Positions 32,364 to 40,558 of a stretch of DNA of 40,558 nt are shown here, in pieces. The DNA is from Hassallia byssoidea VB512170 (GTDB lineage Bacteria > Cyanobacteriota > Cyanobacteriia > Cyanobacteriales > Nostocaceae). The notes under the pieces are model-generated. The model worked only from the letters and a program-made list of their open reading frames with translations. It was not told the DNA's origin and did no database searches. The position numbers were made by a program, and so were the translations under genes. The DNA is taken from the NCBI RefSeq assembly GCF_000817785.2, contig NZ_JTCM02000057.1, positions 1 to 40,558 on the forward strand, read 5' to 3'. Position 1 is the first letter of the stretch; each line of letters opens with the position of its first letter.

Positions 32364-33272
32364 TTAGGGAATAGGAACAATTCTCAATAACCGCTCCATA
32401 ACAGTTCTTGCCCGACGCCCTCCCCCTGGAATCAGACGATGACAAAGAACATGAGGAGCAAGAAATTTCACATCATCAGGAATCGCGTAATCACGTCCTA
32501 ACAGAAAAGCTAACGCCTGCGTAGCTCGTTGTAGAGCCATTGTACCGCGAGGACTGACACCCAGAGAAATTTCTTCATCTTGGCGCGTCGCCCGCACCAA
32601 TTCCAAAATATACTGTTGCAATGAGCTTTCCACTCTTACTTGAGCGCAAATTTGGCGCAATTCCTGCACCTCTGCCAAAGTAATACAAGGTTGCAAATCA
32701 GCAACTTTGATATTCTTATCGACAGTTTGCAGCATCTGTAATTCTTCAGCTTGAGAAGGATAGCCCAAACTCAAGGAAAGCATAAACCGATCCATCTGCG
32801 CTTCTGGCAAGGGAAAAGTACCTTGATATTCGATGGGGTTTTGAGTGGCAATCACAAAGAACGGTGTCGGAACCGCACGAGAAACACCATCTACTGTTAC
32901 TTGTTGTTCTTCCATCACTTCCAGCAAAGCTGACTGAGTGCGGGGTGTAGCCCGATTGATTTCATCAGCTAGCAGCACATTGGCAAATATTGGACCAGGG
33001 AGAAAGCTAAATTCGCCGCTTTTTGGATTCCAAATATTGATACCAGTAATGTCAGTAGGTAGTAAATCTGGGGTGCATTGCAGGCGTTGAAATTTGCCAT
33101 CAATAGAACGAGCTAGAGACTTTGCCAGCAGGGTTTTACCAACTCCAGGGACATCTTCTAGCAAAGCGTGACCACCACCTAACAAAGCAACTAGCACTAA
33201 GCGTATTGCCTCACTTTTGCCAACGATGGTCAGAGCGAGATTTTGTGTTAGCGCGTCAATTTTTTTTCTCAT
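32364..33272 (-). CDS. MoxR-family AAA+ ATPase
   Basis: This 302-aa ATPase starts at the ATG at 33272 ([11 protein letters not shown]). An upstream in-frame ATG at 33413 adds 47 residues read from an STRR tract ([13 protein letters not shown]) and is rejected. Motifs are Walker [12 protein letters not shown], Walker [21 protein letters not shown], sensor 1 FFVIATQNP, and the C-terminal lid with [11 protein letters not shown]. MoxR proteins act as chaperones, often with VWA or DUF58 proteins; no such partner is adjacent here. It is downstream of ribF on the same strand, with repeat DNA between, so co-transcription is uncertain. Confidence 0.93.
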   Translation of the reverse strand: MRKKIDALTQNLALTIVGKSEAIRLVLVALLGGGHALLEDVPGVGKTLLAKSLARSIDGKFQRLQCTPDLLPTDITGINIWNPKSGEFSFLPGPIFANVLLADEINRATPRTQSALLEVMEEQQVTVDGVSRAVPTPFFVIATQNPIEYQGTFPLPEAQMDRFMLSLSLGYPSQAEELQMLQTVDKNIKVADLQPCITLAEVQELRQICAQVRVESSLQQYILELVRATRQDEEISLGVSPRGTMALQRATQALAFLLGRDYAIPDDVKFLAPHVLCHRLIPGGGRRARTVMERLLRIVPIP

Positions 33273-33279
33273 GCACTGT

Positions 33280-33462
33280 GGGGAATGGGGAATTGGGAAT
33301 GGGGAATGGGGAATGGGGAATTGCGAATTGGTAATTGCGAATTGCGAATTGCGAATTGCGAATTGCGAATTGCGAATTGGTAATAAGAGATTCTTTCCAT
33401 ACCCATTACCCATTACCCATTACCCATTACCCATTACCCATTACCCATTACCCTTTGTATAG
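33280..33462. repeat. STRR tract between ribF and moxR
   Basis: Three tandem units follow one another: ggggaat(g/t), gcgaatt and cccatta, each repeated many times. The tract supplies the false N-terminal extension of moxR on one strand and several spurious ORFs on the other. It sits in the moxR promoter/leader region. Confidence 0.9.
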
Positions 33463-33478
33463 TGTTCCCACTCAGCAT

Positions 33479-34489
33479 TCAAAACTCATTACCAAGAACT
33501 TCTTTAGCAGCAATGCAGTCAAGTTGAATTTGTGTTTTCAGGTCTTCTAGAGAAGAAAATTTTTGTTCTGGGCGTAAAAATTTGGCGAGTTGCACTGTCA
33601 GGTTTTTGCCGTACAAATCGCCAACCCAATCTAACAGATGCACTTCTACGGTTGGATGAGTGCCGTTTACAGTCGGGCGATCGCCTATATTCATTACACC
33701 TTTAATGGCAGAATTTTGGTTTTCTTCGATAAAAACGCGAACTGCGTAAACACCTTGACGGGGCAAAAATTTTTCTTTAGGTAATTGCAAATTGGCGGTG
33801 GGAAAGCCTATAGTTCTGCCAATTTGTTGACCTTGGACAACAACACCAATTAGGGTATAAGGACGCCCTAAAAGTTGGTTAGCTAGTTCGACGTTGCCGT
33901 TTGCCAAATGTTGGCGAATCAGTGAAGTGCTAATACGAGCCTCCTCGGTGGAAGTGACACTCTCACCTGCATGAGTTTGGATGGGAACGATGGTAACGGG
34001 AATGCCGTATTTGGCGGCGAGAAATTGTAAATGCTTGGCGGTGCCGCTGCGCTTTTTACCAAAACAAAAATCTTCCCCGACGCTAATTTGCTGACATTGC
34101 AATTGTTGCACGAGAATTTGTTCTACGAATTCTTCGGGAGTCAAAGCTGATAATTCTTTGCCAAAGGGTAATAGTACCAGTTGTTCGATGCCAAGCGATC
34201 GCAGCTGTTGCACTTTTTCATCCACTGGTGTCAACAAAGCATGAGGTATCCCTGTAAAAAATTCTTGTGGATGCGGATAAAAGGTGACAACTGTTGAGTA
34301 AATGTAATTAGTATTACTTTCTTTCTCTCTATTTTCTCTGTTGGCTTGTTGCAAAATTGGTGCAATTACTCTTTGATGCCCGCGATGGACACCATCAAAT
34401 TTGCCCAGCGCAACAGCAGTAGGCGTTAAAGCCAATTTGGTGGAAGAAGCAACCCACACAGCACACCCATTTGGAGACAGATTTACCAC
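33479..34489 (-). CDS. ribF: Bifunctional riboflavin kinase / FAD synthetase
   Basis: RibF makes FMN from riboflavin and then FAD from FMN. The 336-aa protein has the N-terminal nucleotidyltransferase domain (VALGKFDGVHRGHQ, with the HxGH-like nucleotide-binding turn; TFYPHPQEF; SVGEDFCFGKKRSG) and the C-terminal riboflavin-kinase domain (GRTIGFPTANL, RQGVYAVRV, MNIGDRPTV, VEVHLLDW). The start is a GTG at 34489, the only start that keeps the N-terminal strand. In this window an FAD-dependent Erv domain is also encoded, but ribF is a housekeeping gene and no link is implied. Confidence 0.96.
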   Translation of the reverse strand: MVNLSPNGCAVWVASSTKLALTPTAVALGKFDGVHRGHQRVIAPILQQANRENREKESNTNYIYSTVVTFYPHPQEFFTGIPHALLTPVDEKVQQLRSLGIEQLVLLPFGKELSALTPEEFVEQILVQQLQCQQISVGEDFCFGKKRSGTAKHLQFLAAKYGIPVTIVPIQTHAGESVTSTEEARISTSLIRQHLANGNVELANQLLGRPYTLIGVVVQGQQIGRTIGFPTANLQLPKEKFLPRQGVYAVRVFIEENQNSAIKGVMNIGDRPTVNGTHPTVEVHLLDWVGDLYGKNLTVQLAKFLRPEQKFSSLEDLKTQIQLDCIAAKEVLGNEF

Positions 34490-34533
34490 GTCGATTCGGG
34501 GATTTTAGGTTTTTGAAGCAGTTCAGAAAAAAT

Positions 34534-34668
34534 TTATTTTTCGTTTGCTAGTTTTCGCGAGAATGAATTCAAGAAAGAACTAACTTTTCGCTGCTGCCGT
34601 TCAGCTAACTGCCATTCATCCGCTGTTTGAGCGATCGCTCGTGCGGAAGAACCCGCATTGAATGTAGT
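34534..34668 (-). pseudogene. Possible 3' remnant of a small gene
   Basis: A 44-codon open stretch without a start codon reads TADEWQLAERQQRKVSSFLN and continues SFSRKLANEK before TAA. The composition looks protein-like and helical. Its 5' end runs into a palindromic repeat (gcggcataccc...ggggtatgtggc at about 34673-34698), which may have truncated it. No family is recognised, and chance is a real alternative. Confidence 0.2.
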
Positions 34669-34756
34669 TCAAGCGGCATACCCGTTGGGGTATGTGGCGA
34701 TAAAGCTGTTTATCACCAATCTAAACTAAAATTTCCCATCGCTTCGACTACAACCT

Positions 34757-35653
34757 TTAAGCAGAAAACTCACTAACAGGAATAGATTCTGATAAGGGCA
34801 TGGATATGGGAACCTGAAGTACCATTCCTTCCCGTGCCATAATCGCACCAGGAAATTGCACCGCTGCTTCTTGCCCTACACGATCCAAAAATTCATCGTC
34901 GTGTGCCGGATCGTGGTGGAAAATTACCAAAGTTTTGACGTTAGCTGCTTTGGCTATTTTCACAGCTTCTTGCCATGTGGAATGTCCCCAACCGATTTTC
35001 GGCGACTTTGGCGAATGATATTCATCGTCGGTATAAGTGGAGTCATAAATGAGGATATCGGCATTACGAGCTAGCCACATCACATTTTCATCCAACCTGT
35101 CGGGAAAATGCTCAGTATCAGTAATATAAACAGCCGCACCATCCCGCCAATTAACTCGGTATCCTACCGCTTCACCGGGATGGTTCAGAGGTGCCGTTTC
35201 GACGGTAATATCATTAATTTTGATTGGCTCTCCGGCTTTGACATTGTAAAAATCCAAATTTGCTTGCATGATTTGCAAGGGTACGGGAAAATTTGGATGC
35301 AGCATTTGGTCATTCAGCCGCTGTTCGACGGTGGAACCATCAGGAGCGATCGCCCCATAAATATGAAAGTTATTTCCCCTGACAAAACCTGGCGTAAAAA
35401 AAGGAAATCCTTGCACATGATCCCAGTGGGAGTGCGTGAAAAATATATGAGCTTCTATCGGCATTTGGCGCAATAATGATTGCCCCAAAACATGCAGTCC
35501 CGTACCACCATCGAAAATTAAGCGTTTACCGCCCGCTTGCATCTCAACGCAAGGGGTATTACCGCCGTAACGAACGGTATGTAGTCCTGGACTGGGGATG
35601 CTGCCGCGAACGCCCCAAAATTGTACGGTAAATTGATTATCTATCCTAGACAT
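34757..35653 (-). CDS. Metallo-beta-lactamase-fold hydrolase
   Basis: This 298-aa protein begins TVQFWGVRGSIPSPG, followed by RYGGNTPC and the metal-binding HSHWDH motif at 74-79. Further ligands are visible in LNHPGEAVGYRV, the YITDTEH region and LVIFHHDPAHDD near the C-terminus. The fold is of the PhnP/RNase Z-like MBL branch, and close homologues are widespread in cyanobacteria without a firm function. Substrates in this branch include phosphodiesters and cyclic nucleotides, but nothing here decides among them. It is cytosolic, with no signal peptide, and starts at the ATG at 35653. Confidence 0.9.
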   Translation of the reverse strand: MSRIDNQFTVQFWGVRGSIPSPGLHTVRYGGNTPCVEMQAGGKRLIFDGGTGLHVLGQSLLRQMPIEAHIFFTHSHWDHVQGFPFFTPGFVRGNNFHIYGAIAPDGSTVEQRLNDQMLHPNFPVPLQIMQANLDFYNVKAGEPIKINDITVETAPLNHPGEAVGYRVNWRDGAAVYITDTEHFPDRLDENVMWLARNADILIYDSTYTDDEYHSPKSPKIGWGHSTWQEAVKIAKAANVKTLVIFHHDPAHDDEFLDRVGQEAAVQFPGAIMAREGMVLQVPISMPLSESIPVSEFSA

Positions 35654-35970
35654 GGGTGTTGCTTTGCTGGATACTGAGCGGGCGATCGATAAAAGAAATT
35701 GTTACTCCTGTTTGTCCAGTTTATGCTGTATCTTGTGCGCTTTGTGAGACGGGGAATTTCAAAGGTAAAACAGCATACCCTTTTCAATGCTAGTGCAGGC
35801 TTAATTTGGTTATCTTGCTCTTGCTTATTATTAAAGACTGCAAGGCAAATTCCTTGACTTTTCCAGGCGTATATGTATGAGTTGTTTTCAAGAGTGCTCC
35901 TACTTTATAGCCTAAATTTTCTTGTAATGCATTTAACAAGCTTTACTAGCTCCCTTGTACATAAAATTAT
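35654..35970. other. Spacer between surE and the MBL gene
   Basis: This 317-base spacer has no recognised gene, RNA or strong repeat. Confidence 0.6.
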
Positions 35971-36768
35971 TCAAGTCAACTTAAATTCCCACTCAGACAA
36001 TTGATTAACGCCACCTGCATAGGTGAGATTATATTGCAATGGGGTTATACTGATGTAGTTTTTACGGATAACATGCACGTCAGTAGGTACATTTTCAGGC
36101 AAATTTAAATCGGATGGCGGTTCCACATCTTCTAGAACTTCTCCGGTTAACCAGTAGTATGTTTTTCCACGCGGATCGATGCGCTTGTCAAAAACATCTA
36201 CGTAGCGTCGCACTCCCTGACGGGTAATAGTCACTCCAGCAATTTCTGACCACTTGACGGCAGGAATATTGACGTTAAGCAACATCAATTCTGGTATGGG
36301 TTTTGCTGCTATTTGGTCTAGGAGAATTTTGGCAAAGTCAGCAGCAGGTTGAAAATCTTTGCAAGTGTGGCTGGTAAGACTCAGTGCTACACTGGGAATG
36401 CCTTCAATTATACCCTCCATTGCGGCGGAAACAGTTCCGGAATAAAGAATTTCGGTTCCCAAATTAGCACCTTGATTAATGCCAGAAACAACCAAATCAG
36501 GGGGAGAGTCTAGCAAAGCCCACAACGCTAATTTAACACAATCGGAAGGAGTACCATCGCAAGCCCAAGCATTGACAGCAGGATGAAACACCGATTCAAT
36601 GATTTCGGCGCGAATTGGTTGGTGTAAAGTTAGTCCGTGTCCGGTTGCCGATCGCTCGCGATCCGGGCAAACTACAGTCACATCATGACCGGCTTGTGCC
36701 AAACAATTGGCTAAAGTCCGAATCCCTAAAGCCGCAATCCCGTCATCATTGCTAATTAGTAATTTCAT
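35971..36768 (-). CDS. surE: 5'/3'-nucleotidase SurE
   Basis: SurE is a metal-dependent phosphatase that removes phosphate from nucleoside monophosphates and is linked to stress survival. The 265-aa protein has the N-terminal metal site [16 protein letters not shown] (Asp8, Asp9), [15 protein letters not shown], and the conserved [20 protein letters not shown] with AAMEG. The start is the ATG at 36768. It is divergent from pheS, and the shared upstream region contains short tandem repeats. Confidence 0.97.
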   Translation of the reverse strand: MKLLISNDDGIAALGIRTLANCLAQAGHDVTVVCPDRERSATGHGLTLHQPIRAEIIESVFHPAVNAWACDGTPSDCVKLALWALLDSPPDLVVSGINQGANLGTEILYSGTVSAAMEGIIEGIPSVALSLTSHTCKDFQPAADFAKILLDQIAAKPIPELMLLNVNIPAVKWSEIAGVTITRQGVRRYVDVFDKRIDPRGKTYYWLTGEVLEDVEPPSDLNLPENVPTDVHVIRKNYISITPLQYNLTYAGGVNQLSEWEFKLT

Positions 36769-36985
36769 AAGTCAAGAGTCAATAGTCAATAGTCAATAGT
36801 CAATAGTTAAGAGACAATTGTCAATGTCAGGCGTCACATGTATCAGGCAAAAAAAACATACTTACACACGCGATCGCCTTTAAACTGGTAAAAAGAGGTT
36901 TGCTTTAACCCTTACCTTTGACTCATCAATGGCATATGACTAAGGTCATTAGTCTTTTGACTCTTGACTCTTGACTGTTGACTAA
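36769..36985. repeat. gtcaata / gactctt tandem repeats between surE and pheS
   Basis: gtcaatagtcaatagtcaat at 36779-36806 and ttgactcttgactcttgact near 36957-36981 are heptameric STRRs. They flank the divergent start regions of surE and pheS, so they lie within or next to both promoters. Confidence 0.75.
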
Positions 36986-37001
36986 TTCACAACTGTAAGA
37001 A

Positions 37002-38003
37002 ATGACGAATCAGCCCAGCAATTTAGAGGCTCAACTTTTAGCACTGCGAATTGAAGGAGAAAAAGCGATCGCAGCTGCCGATAGCTTAGAACGCCTAGAA
37101 GAACTAAGAGTCGGCTACCTTGGTAAAAAAGGGGAATTGTCCACACTGTTGCGAAGTATGGGACAATTAAGTGCCGAAGAACGACCCTCAATTGGGGCGA
37201 TCGGCAATACAGTTAAAGAAAGCCTTCAAACCAGTTTAGACAAACAACGCGCCTCTTTAGAAGCTGCTCAAATTCACGCACAGCTAGAAGCAGAAACTCT
37301 AGATGTGACAATGCCGGGAATTTACAGCCCCCAAGGACGTATCCATCCCCTGAATGGTATTATCGACCAAGCGCTAGATATCTTTGTCGGTATGGGCTAC
37401 ACCGTGGCTCAAGGTCCAGAGATGGAAACAGATTACTACAATTTCGAGGCTCTGAATACCCCCCCCGACCACCCAGCGCGTGATATGCAGGATACTTTCT
37501 ACCTCCCAGATGGAAATCTCCTACGTACTCAAACCTCGTGTGTACAAATTCGTTACATGGAAGCCGAAGAACCACCGATTCGGATTGTAGCCCCAGGACG
37601 AGTTTATCGGAAAGATGATGTAGACGCTACCCACTCAGCAGTTTTTCATCAAATAGAACTTTTAGCAATTGACGAGGGACTAACTTTTACAGACCTTAAA
37701 GGCACTATTAAGTTGTTTTTAGAAGCAATGTTTGGCGAATTACCAATTCGCTTCCGTGCCAGTTATTTCCCGTTTACAGAACCTTCTGCGGAAGTCGATT
37801 TGCAGTGGAATGGTCGCTGGTTAGAAGTTATGGGCTGCGGTATGGTCGATCCTAATGTGTTGAAAGCTGTGGGTTACGATCCAGAAGTTTATACTGGATT
37901 TGCCGCCGGTTTTGGTGTCGAACGCTTTGCGATGGTTTTACACCAAATGGACGATATTCGCAGATTATACAATAGCGATTTGCGCTTTTTACGGCAGTTT
38001 TAG
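37002..38003 (+). CDS. pheS: Phenylalanyl-tRNA synthetase alpha subunit
   Basis: The 333-aa alpha subunit of PheRS charges tRNA-Phe together with PheT, which is not in this window. The N-terminal coiled-coil (about 5-90) is followed by a class II catalytic core: motif 1 around [19 protein letters not shown], motif 2 [19 protein letters not shown], and motif 3 [17 protein letters not shown]. The length and motifs are complete. The start is the ATG at 37002. Confidence 0.98.
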   Translation: MTNQPSNLEAQLLALRIEGEKAIAAADSLERLEELRVGYLGKKGELSTLLRSMGQLSAEERPSIGAIGNTVKESLQTSLDKQRASLEAAQIHAQLEAETLDVTMPGIYSPQGRIHPLNGIIDQALDIFVGMGYTVAQGPEMETDYYNFEALNTPPDHPARDMQDTFYLPDGNLLRTQTSCVQIRYMEAEEPPIRIVAPGRVYRKDDVDATHSAVFHQIELLAIDEGLTFTDLKGTIKLFLEAMFGELPIRFRASYFPFTEPSAEVDLQWNGRWLEVMGCGMVDPNVLKAVGYDPEVYTGFAAGFGVERFAMVLHQMDDIRRLYNSDLRFLRQF

Positions 38004-38009
38004 GCAGGT

Positions 38010-38180
38010 TGGTGGTTAGTGGTTAGGAGTTAGGAGTTAGGAGTTAGGAGTTAGGAGTTAGGAGTTGGTGGTTAACTGTTGACTGTTAACCCTCAACCAA
38101 CAACCATCAACCATCAACCAACAACTAACAACCAACAACTATCAACCAACAACTATCAACTAACAACCATCAACTAACAA
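38010..38180. repeat. STRR inverted tract between pheS and the RecQ-type gene
   Basis: Repeats of ggagtta (38026-38065) are followed by ttaactgttgactgttaacc and then many (c)aaccaacaact units. The two halves are roughly complementary and could fold into a long stem between the convergent genes, where they might act as a two-way terminator. The spacing is too irregular for a CRISPR array. Confidence 0.8.
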
Positions 38181-38184
38181 CTAA

Positions 38185-39630
38185 CTACTTCCTGCAATTA
38201 TCGCAATGCCCACACCGCCAGTTTGCCGCTTCTTTGTCAAAACCAAAAGCATTTAACAAAAACTGCCAGCGGCATTGCTTTGTTGTCAGATATTGATTCA
38301 TCTGCTTTGCGGCATTAAGTTGCGTCGTTAACTGCTTTGGTCTGCTTTCTTCAATAATGTACTCGAAAGGGTTAAGCCAGTTTAACTGACCGCTGCTGTG
38401 GAGAAGAGAAAGAGCAACAGCACTATCGGGAAATTGTTTGGCTACTGCATTGACTTCTCCCTTTTTAGGCAGTTTTTTCATCAGTTGCTGTGCGTCCAGT
38501 TGTTGCTTACGCATCCGATCCTCAAAAAACCTTTGTCTTTGCTTATCCTCTGGATCTAACCATCCCGTAGGTTCACTAATCAACATCAACGCTTGCGCTG
38601 GTTTTCCATCTCTTCCAGCGCGTCCAATTTCTTGCACATACTCCGAAAGCAAATGCGGTGCGTGGAAGTGAATCACCCAACGCACATCTGGCTTATTTAT
38701 CCCCATCCCAAACGCACAAGTACAAACAACAAAAGGGATTTTTCCACTTAGCCAACTCGCTTCTACTGCACGGCGTTCTTCTGCACCCAATCCCGCATGA
38801 TAAGAAGTTGTAGAATAACCTTTTTCTCTCAACCACTCAGCTAAATTCTCGCTATCTCGCCGAGTACGTACATAAACTAACCCAGGTTCTTGTTTCCGTT
38901 CTTGAATAAACTTTAATAAATGTTGCTTTCTTCCGCGTGGTGTCCAAACAATGCGAACACTGGGGTTAAGATTAGAACGGTACGGATTAACACGAAAAAA
39001 CGCCGGTTGCTCTAATCTTAAGACTTCTTTAATAGTTTTTTGAGCCAGAGGATCGGCGGTGGCGGTAAAAGCGGCTACGCTGATGTGTGTTCCCTGTGGT
39101 TTGAATTTGAGCAGCGCTGGTCGCACCGCCCCCAATCTTCGATAAGCTGGTCGAAATGTATCGCCCCATTGTACCAGACAATGTGCCTCATCTAATATCA
39201 ATCCGTTAATTTTTAACTGCGGCTGACACAATCTTTCCCAAACTGGCGCACTCAGTAAAGTTTCTGGCGATAAATACAGCAATCTTAGCTGTTGTCGTTC
39301 CAAAGCTTGCAAAACCGCACGTCGTTGGCTAGAAGGCAATTCACTATGCAAAAGCGCTGCACTCAAGTTGCGCTGACGTAGTTCCTGCACTTGATTTTCC
39401 ATCAACGCTACCAAGGGGGAAACTACTAGCGTTAATCCTGTTTGTAGCAGTGCCGGCAACTGAAAGCATATTGACTTTCCGCCACCTGTGGGCATAATAA
39501 TTAATGCGTCTTTTTCTGCCAACAAACAGCTGATGATTTCTCCTTGTGGCGGACGAAAATCATCATAACCCCAAATTTTTTGAAAAGCAGCACGGACATC
39601 TTTCCAAGCTGGGGGTTGATGTTGATTCAT
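38185..39630 (-). CDS. recQ: Short RecQ-family ATP-dependent DNA helicase
   Basis: RecQ enzymes unwind DNA 3'-5' and act in recombination and repair. From the ATG at 39630 the protein is 481 aa; a TTG at 39666 would add 12 residues. It has motif 0 (FRPPQGEIISCLL), Walker A MPTGGGKSICFQLPAL, the DEAH box (LILDEAHCLVQWGDTFRPAY), VAAFTATADP, and the helicase C-lobe (TTSYHAGLGAEERR, VVCTCAFGMGINKPDVRWVIH, QEIGRAGRDG). It ends at the RecQ zinc motif (C-x16-CGHCDNC). It lacks the winged-helix and HRDC domains, which matches a short RecQ class found in many cyanobacteria. Confidence 0.93.
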   Translation of the reverse strand: MNQHQPPAWKDVRAAFQKIWGYDDFRPPQGEIISCLLAEKDALIIMPTGGGKSICFQLPALLQTGLTLVVSPLVALMENQVQELRQRNLSAALLHSELPSSQRRAVLQALERQQLRLLYLSPETLLSAPVWERLCQPQLKINGLILDEAHCLVQWGDTFRPAYRRLGAVRPALLKFKPQGTHISVAAFTATADPLAQKTIKEVLRLEQPAFFRVNPYRSNLNPSVRIVWTPRGRKQHLLKFIQERKQEPGLVYVRTRRDSENLAEWLREKGYSTTSYHAGLGAEERRAVEASWLSGKIPFVVCTCAFGMGINKPDVRWVIHFHAPHLLSEYVQEIGRAGRDGKPAQALMLISEPTGWLDPEDKQRQRFFEDRMRKQQLDAQQLMKKLPKKGEVNAVAKQFPDSAVALSLLHSSGQLNWLNPFEYIIEESRPKQLTTQLNAAKQMNQYLTTKQCRWQFLLNAFGFDKEAANWRCGHCDNCRK

Positions 39631-39896
39631 AATTGATGGTAGGTAGATGCACCCTTCTCCTTGCACACTTCATTTACATGACGTGTGTCTTAATATAACC
39701 TTGGCTATGAAGTTAAGGGTTCAGTATTTTCTACATTAATTTGTATAAAATATTTAATTTTCCTTTTGACTAAGGAAAAATATGGCTGAAAGACGAGTGA
39801 AGGAAGAGGGGTTTTAACGACTTTAATGCGCTGACCGCACAGATGAATTAAAATTAATTACCATATCTAAACACTATAAATAATCAATGTAGTCTG

Positions 39897-40334
39897 ATGA
39901 ACGAAGAATTAAAACATAAGTTTTATATCAGTACGGATAAATCTAAATTAGATATAAAAGCAATTCATGATTTTTTACAAAGTTGCTATTGGACTGAGAA
40001 TATTCCATTAAGAATTGTCGAAAAGTCAATCAAAAATTCTTTATGCTTTGGACTTTATGAAGGTGATACACAAGTTGGCTTTGCTAGAGTAATCACTGAT
40101 TATGCAACTTCTGCGTTGTTAAAAGATGTTTTTATTCTTGAGCCTTATCGAGGACAAGGTTTAGGTAAATGGTTTGTCAACTATATTTTGGAATATCCAG
40201 AATTACAAGATGTTCAAAGGTGGTTATTAGGAACAAAAGATGCCCACGGGCTTTATCGTCGTTACGGTTTTAAAAATTTGACAGAACCAGAAAAAATTAT
40301 GATGCGTTTAAATCATAATGCTCATCAGTTGTGA
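39897..40334 (+). CDS. GNAT-family N-acetyltransferase
   Basis: This 145-aa protein has the GNAT acetyl-CoA-binding motif EPYRGQGLGKWFVNYIL and the following strand/helix with TKDAHGLYRRYGF. The substrate is unknown. The short, single-domain form resembles YhfO/ElaA-like acetyltransferases. The start is the ATG at 39897. It is followed directly by the repeat block at the window end. Confidence 0.9.
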   Translation: MNEELKHKFYISTDKSKLDIKAIHDFLQSCYWTENIPLRIVEKSIKNSLCFGLYEGDTQVGFARVITDYATSALLKDVFILEPYRGQGLGKWFVNYILEYPELQDVQRWLLGTKDAHGLYRRYGFKNLTEPEKIMMRLNHNAHQL

Positions 40335-40351
40335 GATTTTTTTATGTATAT

Positions 40352-40464
40352 AGGACTTACGCACTCATGTCGTCAAAAAGGTATTTGTAGGGTGTGTTAG
40401 ACGGAACGTAAGATCGCACCAAAACATAATCGATGGTGCGATCTTCCTACGGCATAACACACCC
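40352..40464. repeat. MITE-like end and nested hairpin element
   Basis: aggacttacgca at 40352-40363 matches the terminal repeat of the 92-bp element at 26192. Next comes a nested hairpin: outer arms gggtgtgtta (40390-40399) and taacacaccc (40455-40464), inner arms aagatcgcacca (40410-40421) and tggtgcgatctt (40434-40445). It looks like a dispersed palindromic element; no ORF is supported. Confidence 0.65.
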
Positions 40465-40479
40465 CTGCAACAACCCACG

Positions 40480-40554
40480 ACAAATGTGGACAGCCTTGTT
40501 TTGTAGATCCTCGATCCCCCACGACATTTTTGATTGAAGGCTGTCCACATTTGT
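40480..40554. repeat. Perfect 18-bp inverted repeat at window end
   Basis: acaaatgtggacagcctt at 40480-40497 is repeated inverted at 40537-40554 with a 39-base spacer. It could be a small non-coding element or the end of an insertion sequence continuing past the window. Confidence 0.6.
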
Positions 40555-40558
40555 CTAG

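Noticed and set aside
32182-32367. 61-codon intact plus-strand gene
   Set aside because: Only its first ~15 codons, with upstream in-frame codons, resemble a recombinase. The rest is unrelated spacer, so it is a remnant.
38010-38180. Possible CRISPR array
   Set aside because: Units are 7-10 bases with no unique spacers of constant length, so these are short tandem repeats.

Overview
The window looks like chromosome from a filamentous, probably heterocyst-forming cyanobacterium (Nostocales). The octamer gcgatcgc (HIP1) is scattered throughout. The secA, pheS, surE, ribF and moxR products are of cyanobacterial type. The gaps are filled with short tandem repeats and small palindromes of the sort typical of Nostocales. 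No rRNA, tRNA, CRISPR array or intact transposase gene was seen.

Layout. (1) 1-5200, minus strand: secA, a small membrane-anchored di-heme cytochrome c and a LysR-type regulator, separated by repeat-rich spacers. (2) 5878-18585, plus strand: a run of co-directional genes. These encode a histidine-phosphatase/multi-TM/EF-hand fusion, a secreted alpha-carbonic anhydrase, a small-conductance mechanosensitive channel interrupted by one in-frame TAG, an SLH/OprB-type porin, a membrane adenylate cyclase overlapping a cyclic-nucleotide-domain MscS channel, a 21-aa ORF coupled to an unknown 105-aa protein, a single-domain globin, and a tandem-globin/TM/pentapeptide-repeat fusion. (3) 19202-29444, plus strand: a cell-surface cluster made of a DUF11/SdrD-like protein, a 1287-aa outer-membrane barrel, a beta-helix/OmpA protein and a glycine-rich DUF11 protein. 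(4) 29485-31842: a four-EF-hand calmodulin-like protein fused to an Erv/ALR sulfhydryl oxidase domain. It is followed by a scar region holding a tyrosine-recombinase remnant. (5) 32364-40334: mostly housekeeping genes (moxR, ribF, an MBL hydrolase, surE, pheS, a short RecQ helicase, a GNAT acetyltransferase). (6) 40352-40558: nested inverted repeats.

How the genes may work together (inference). Region 2 joins cAMP synthesis, osmotic channels, CO2/bicarbonate chemistry, outer-membrane permeability and heme sensing, so it may be an envelope and gas/osmotic response island. The cyclase and channel are translationally coupled, but the channel's cyclic-nucleotide pocket lacks the usual phosphate-binding arginine. 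Region 3 probably builds or decorates the outer surface. Two separate proteins carry canonical EF-hands, which points to calcium signalling.

The strongest candidates for undescribed biology are the calmodulin-Erv fusion, the bis-globin-pentapeptide fusion next to a free globin, the cyclase-channel pair, and the repeated in-frame invasion of surface-protein genes by palindromic and tandem repeats.
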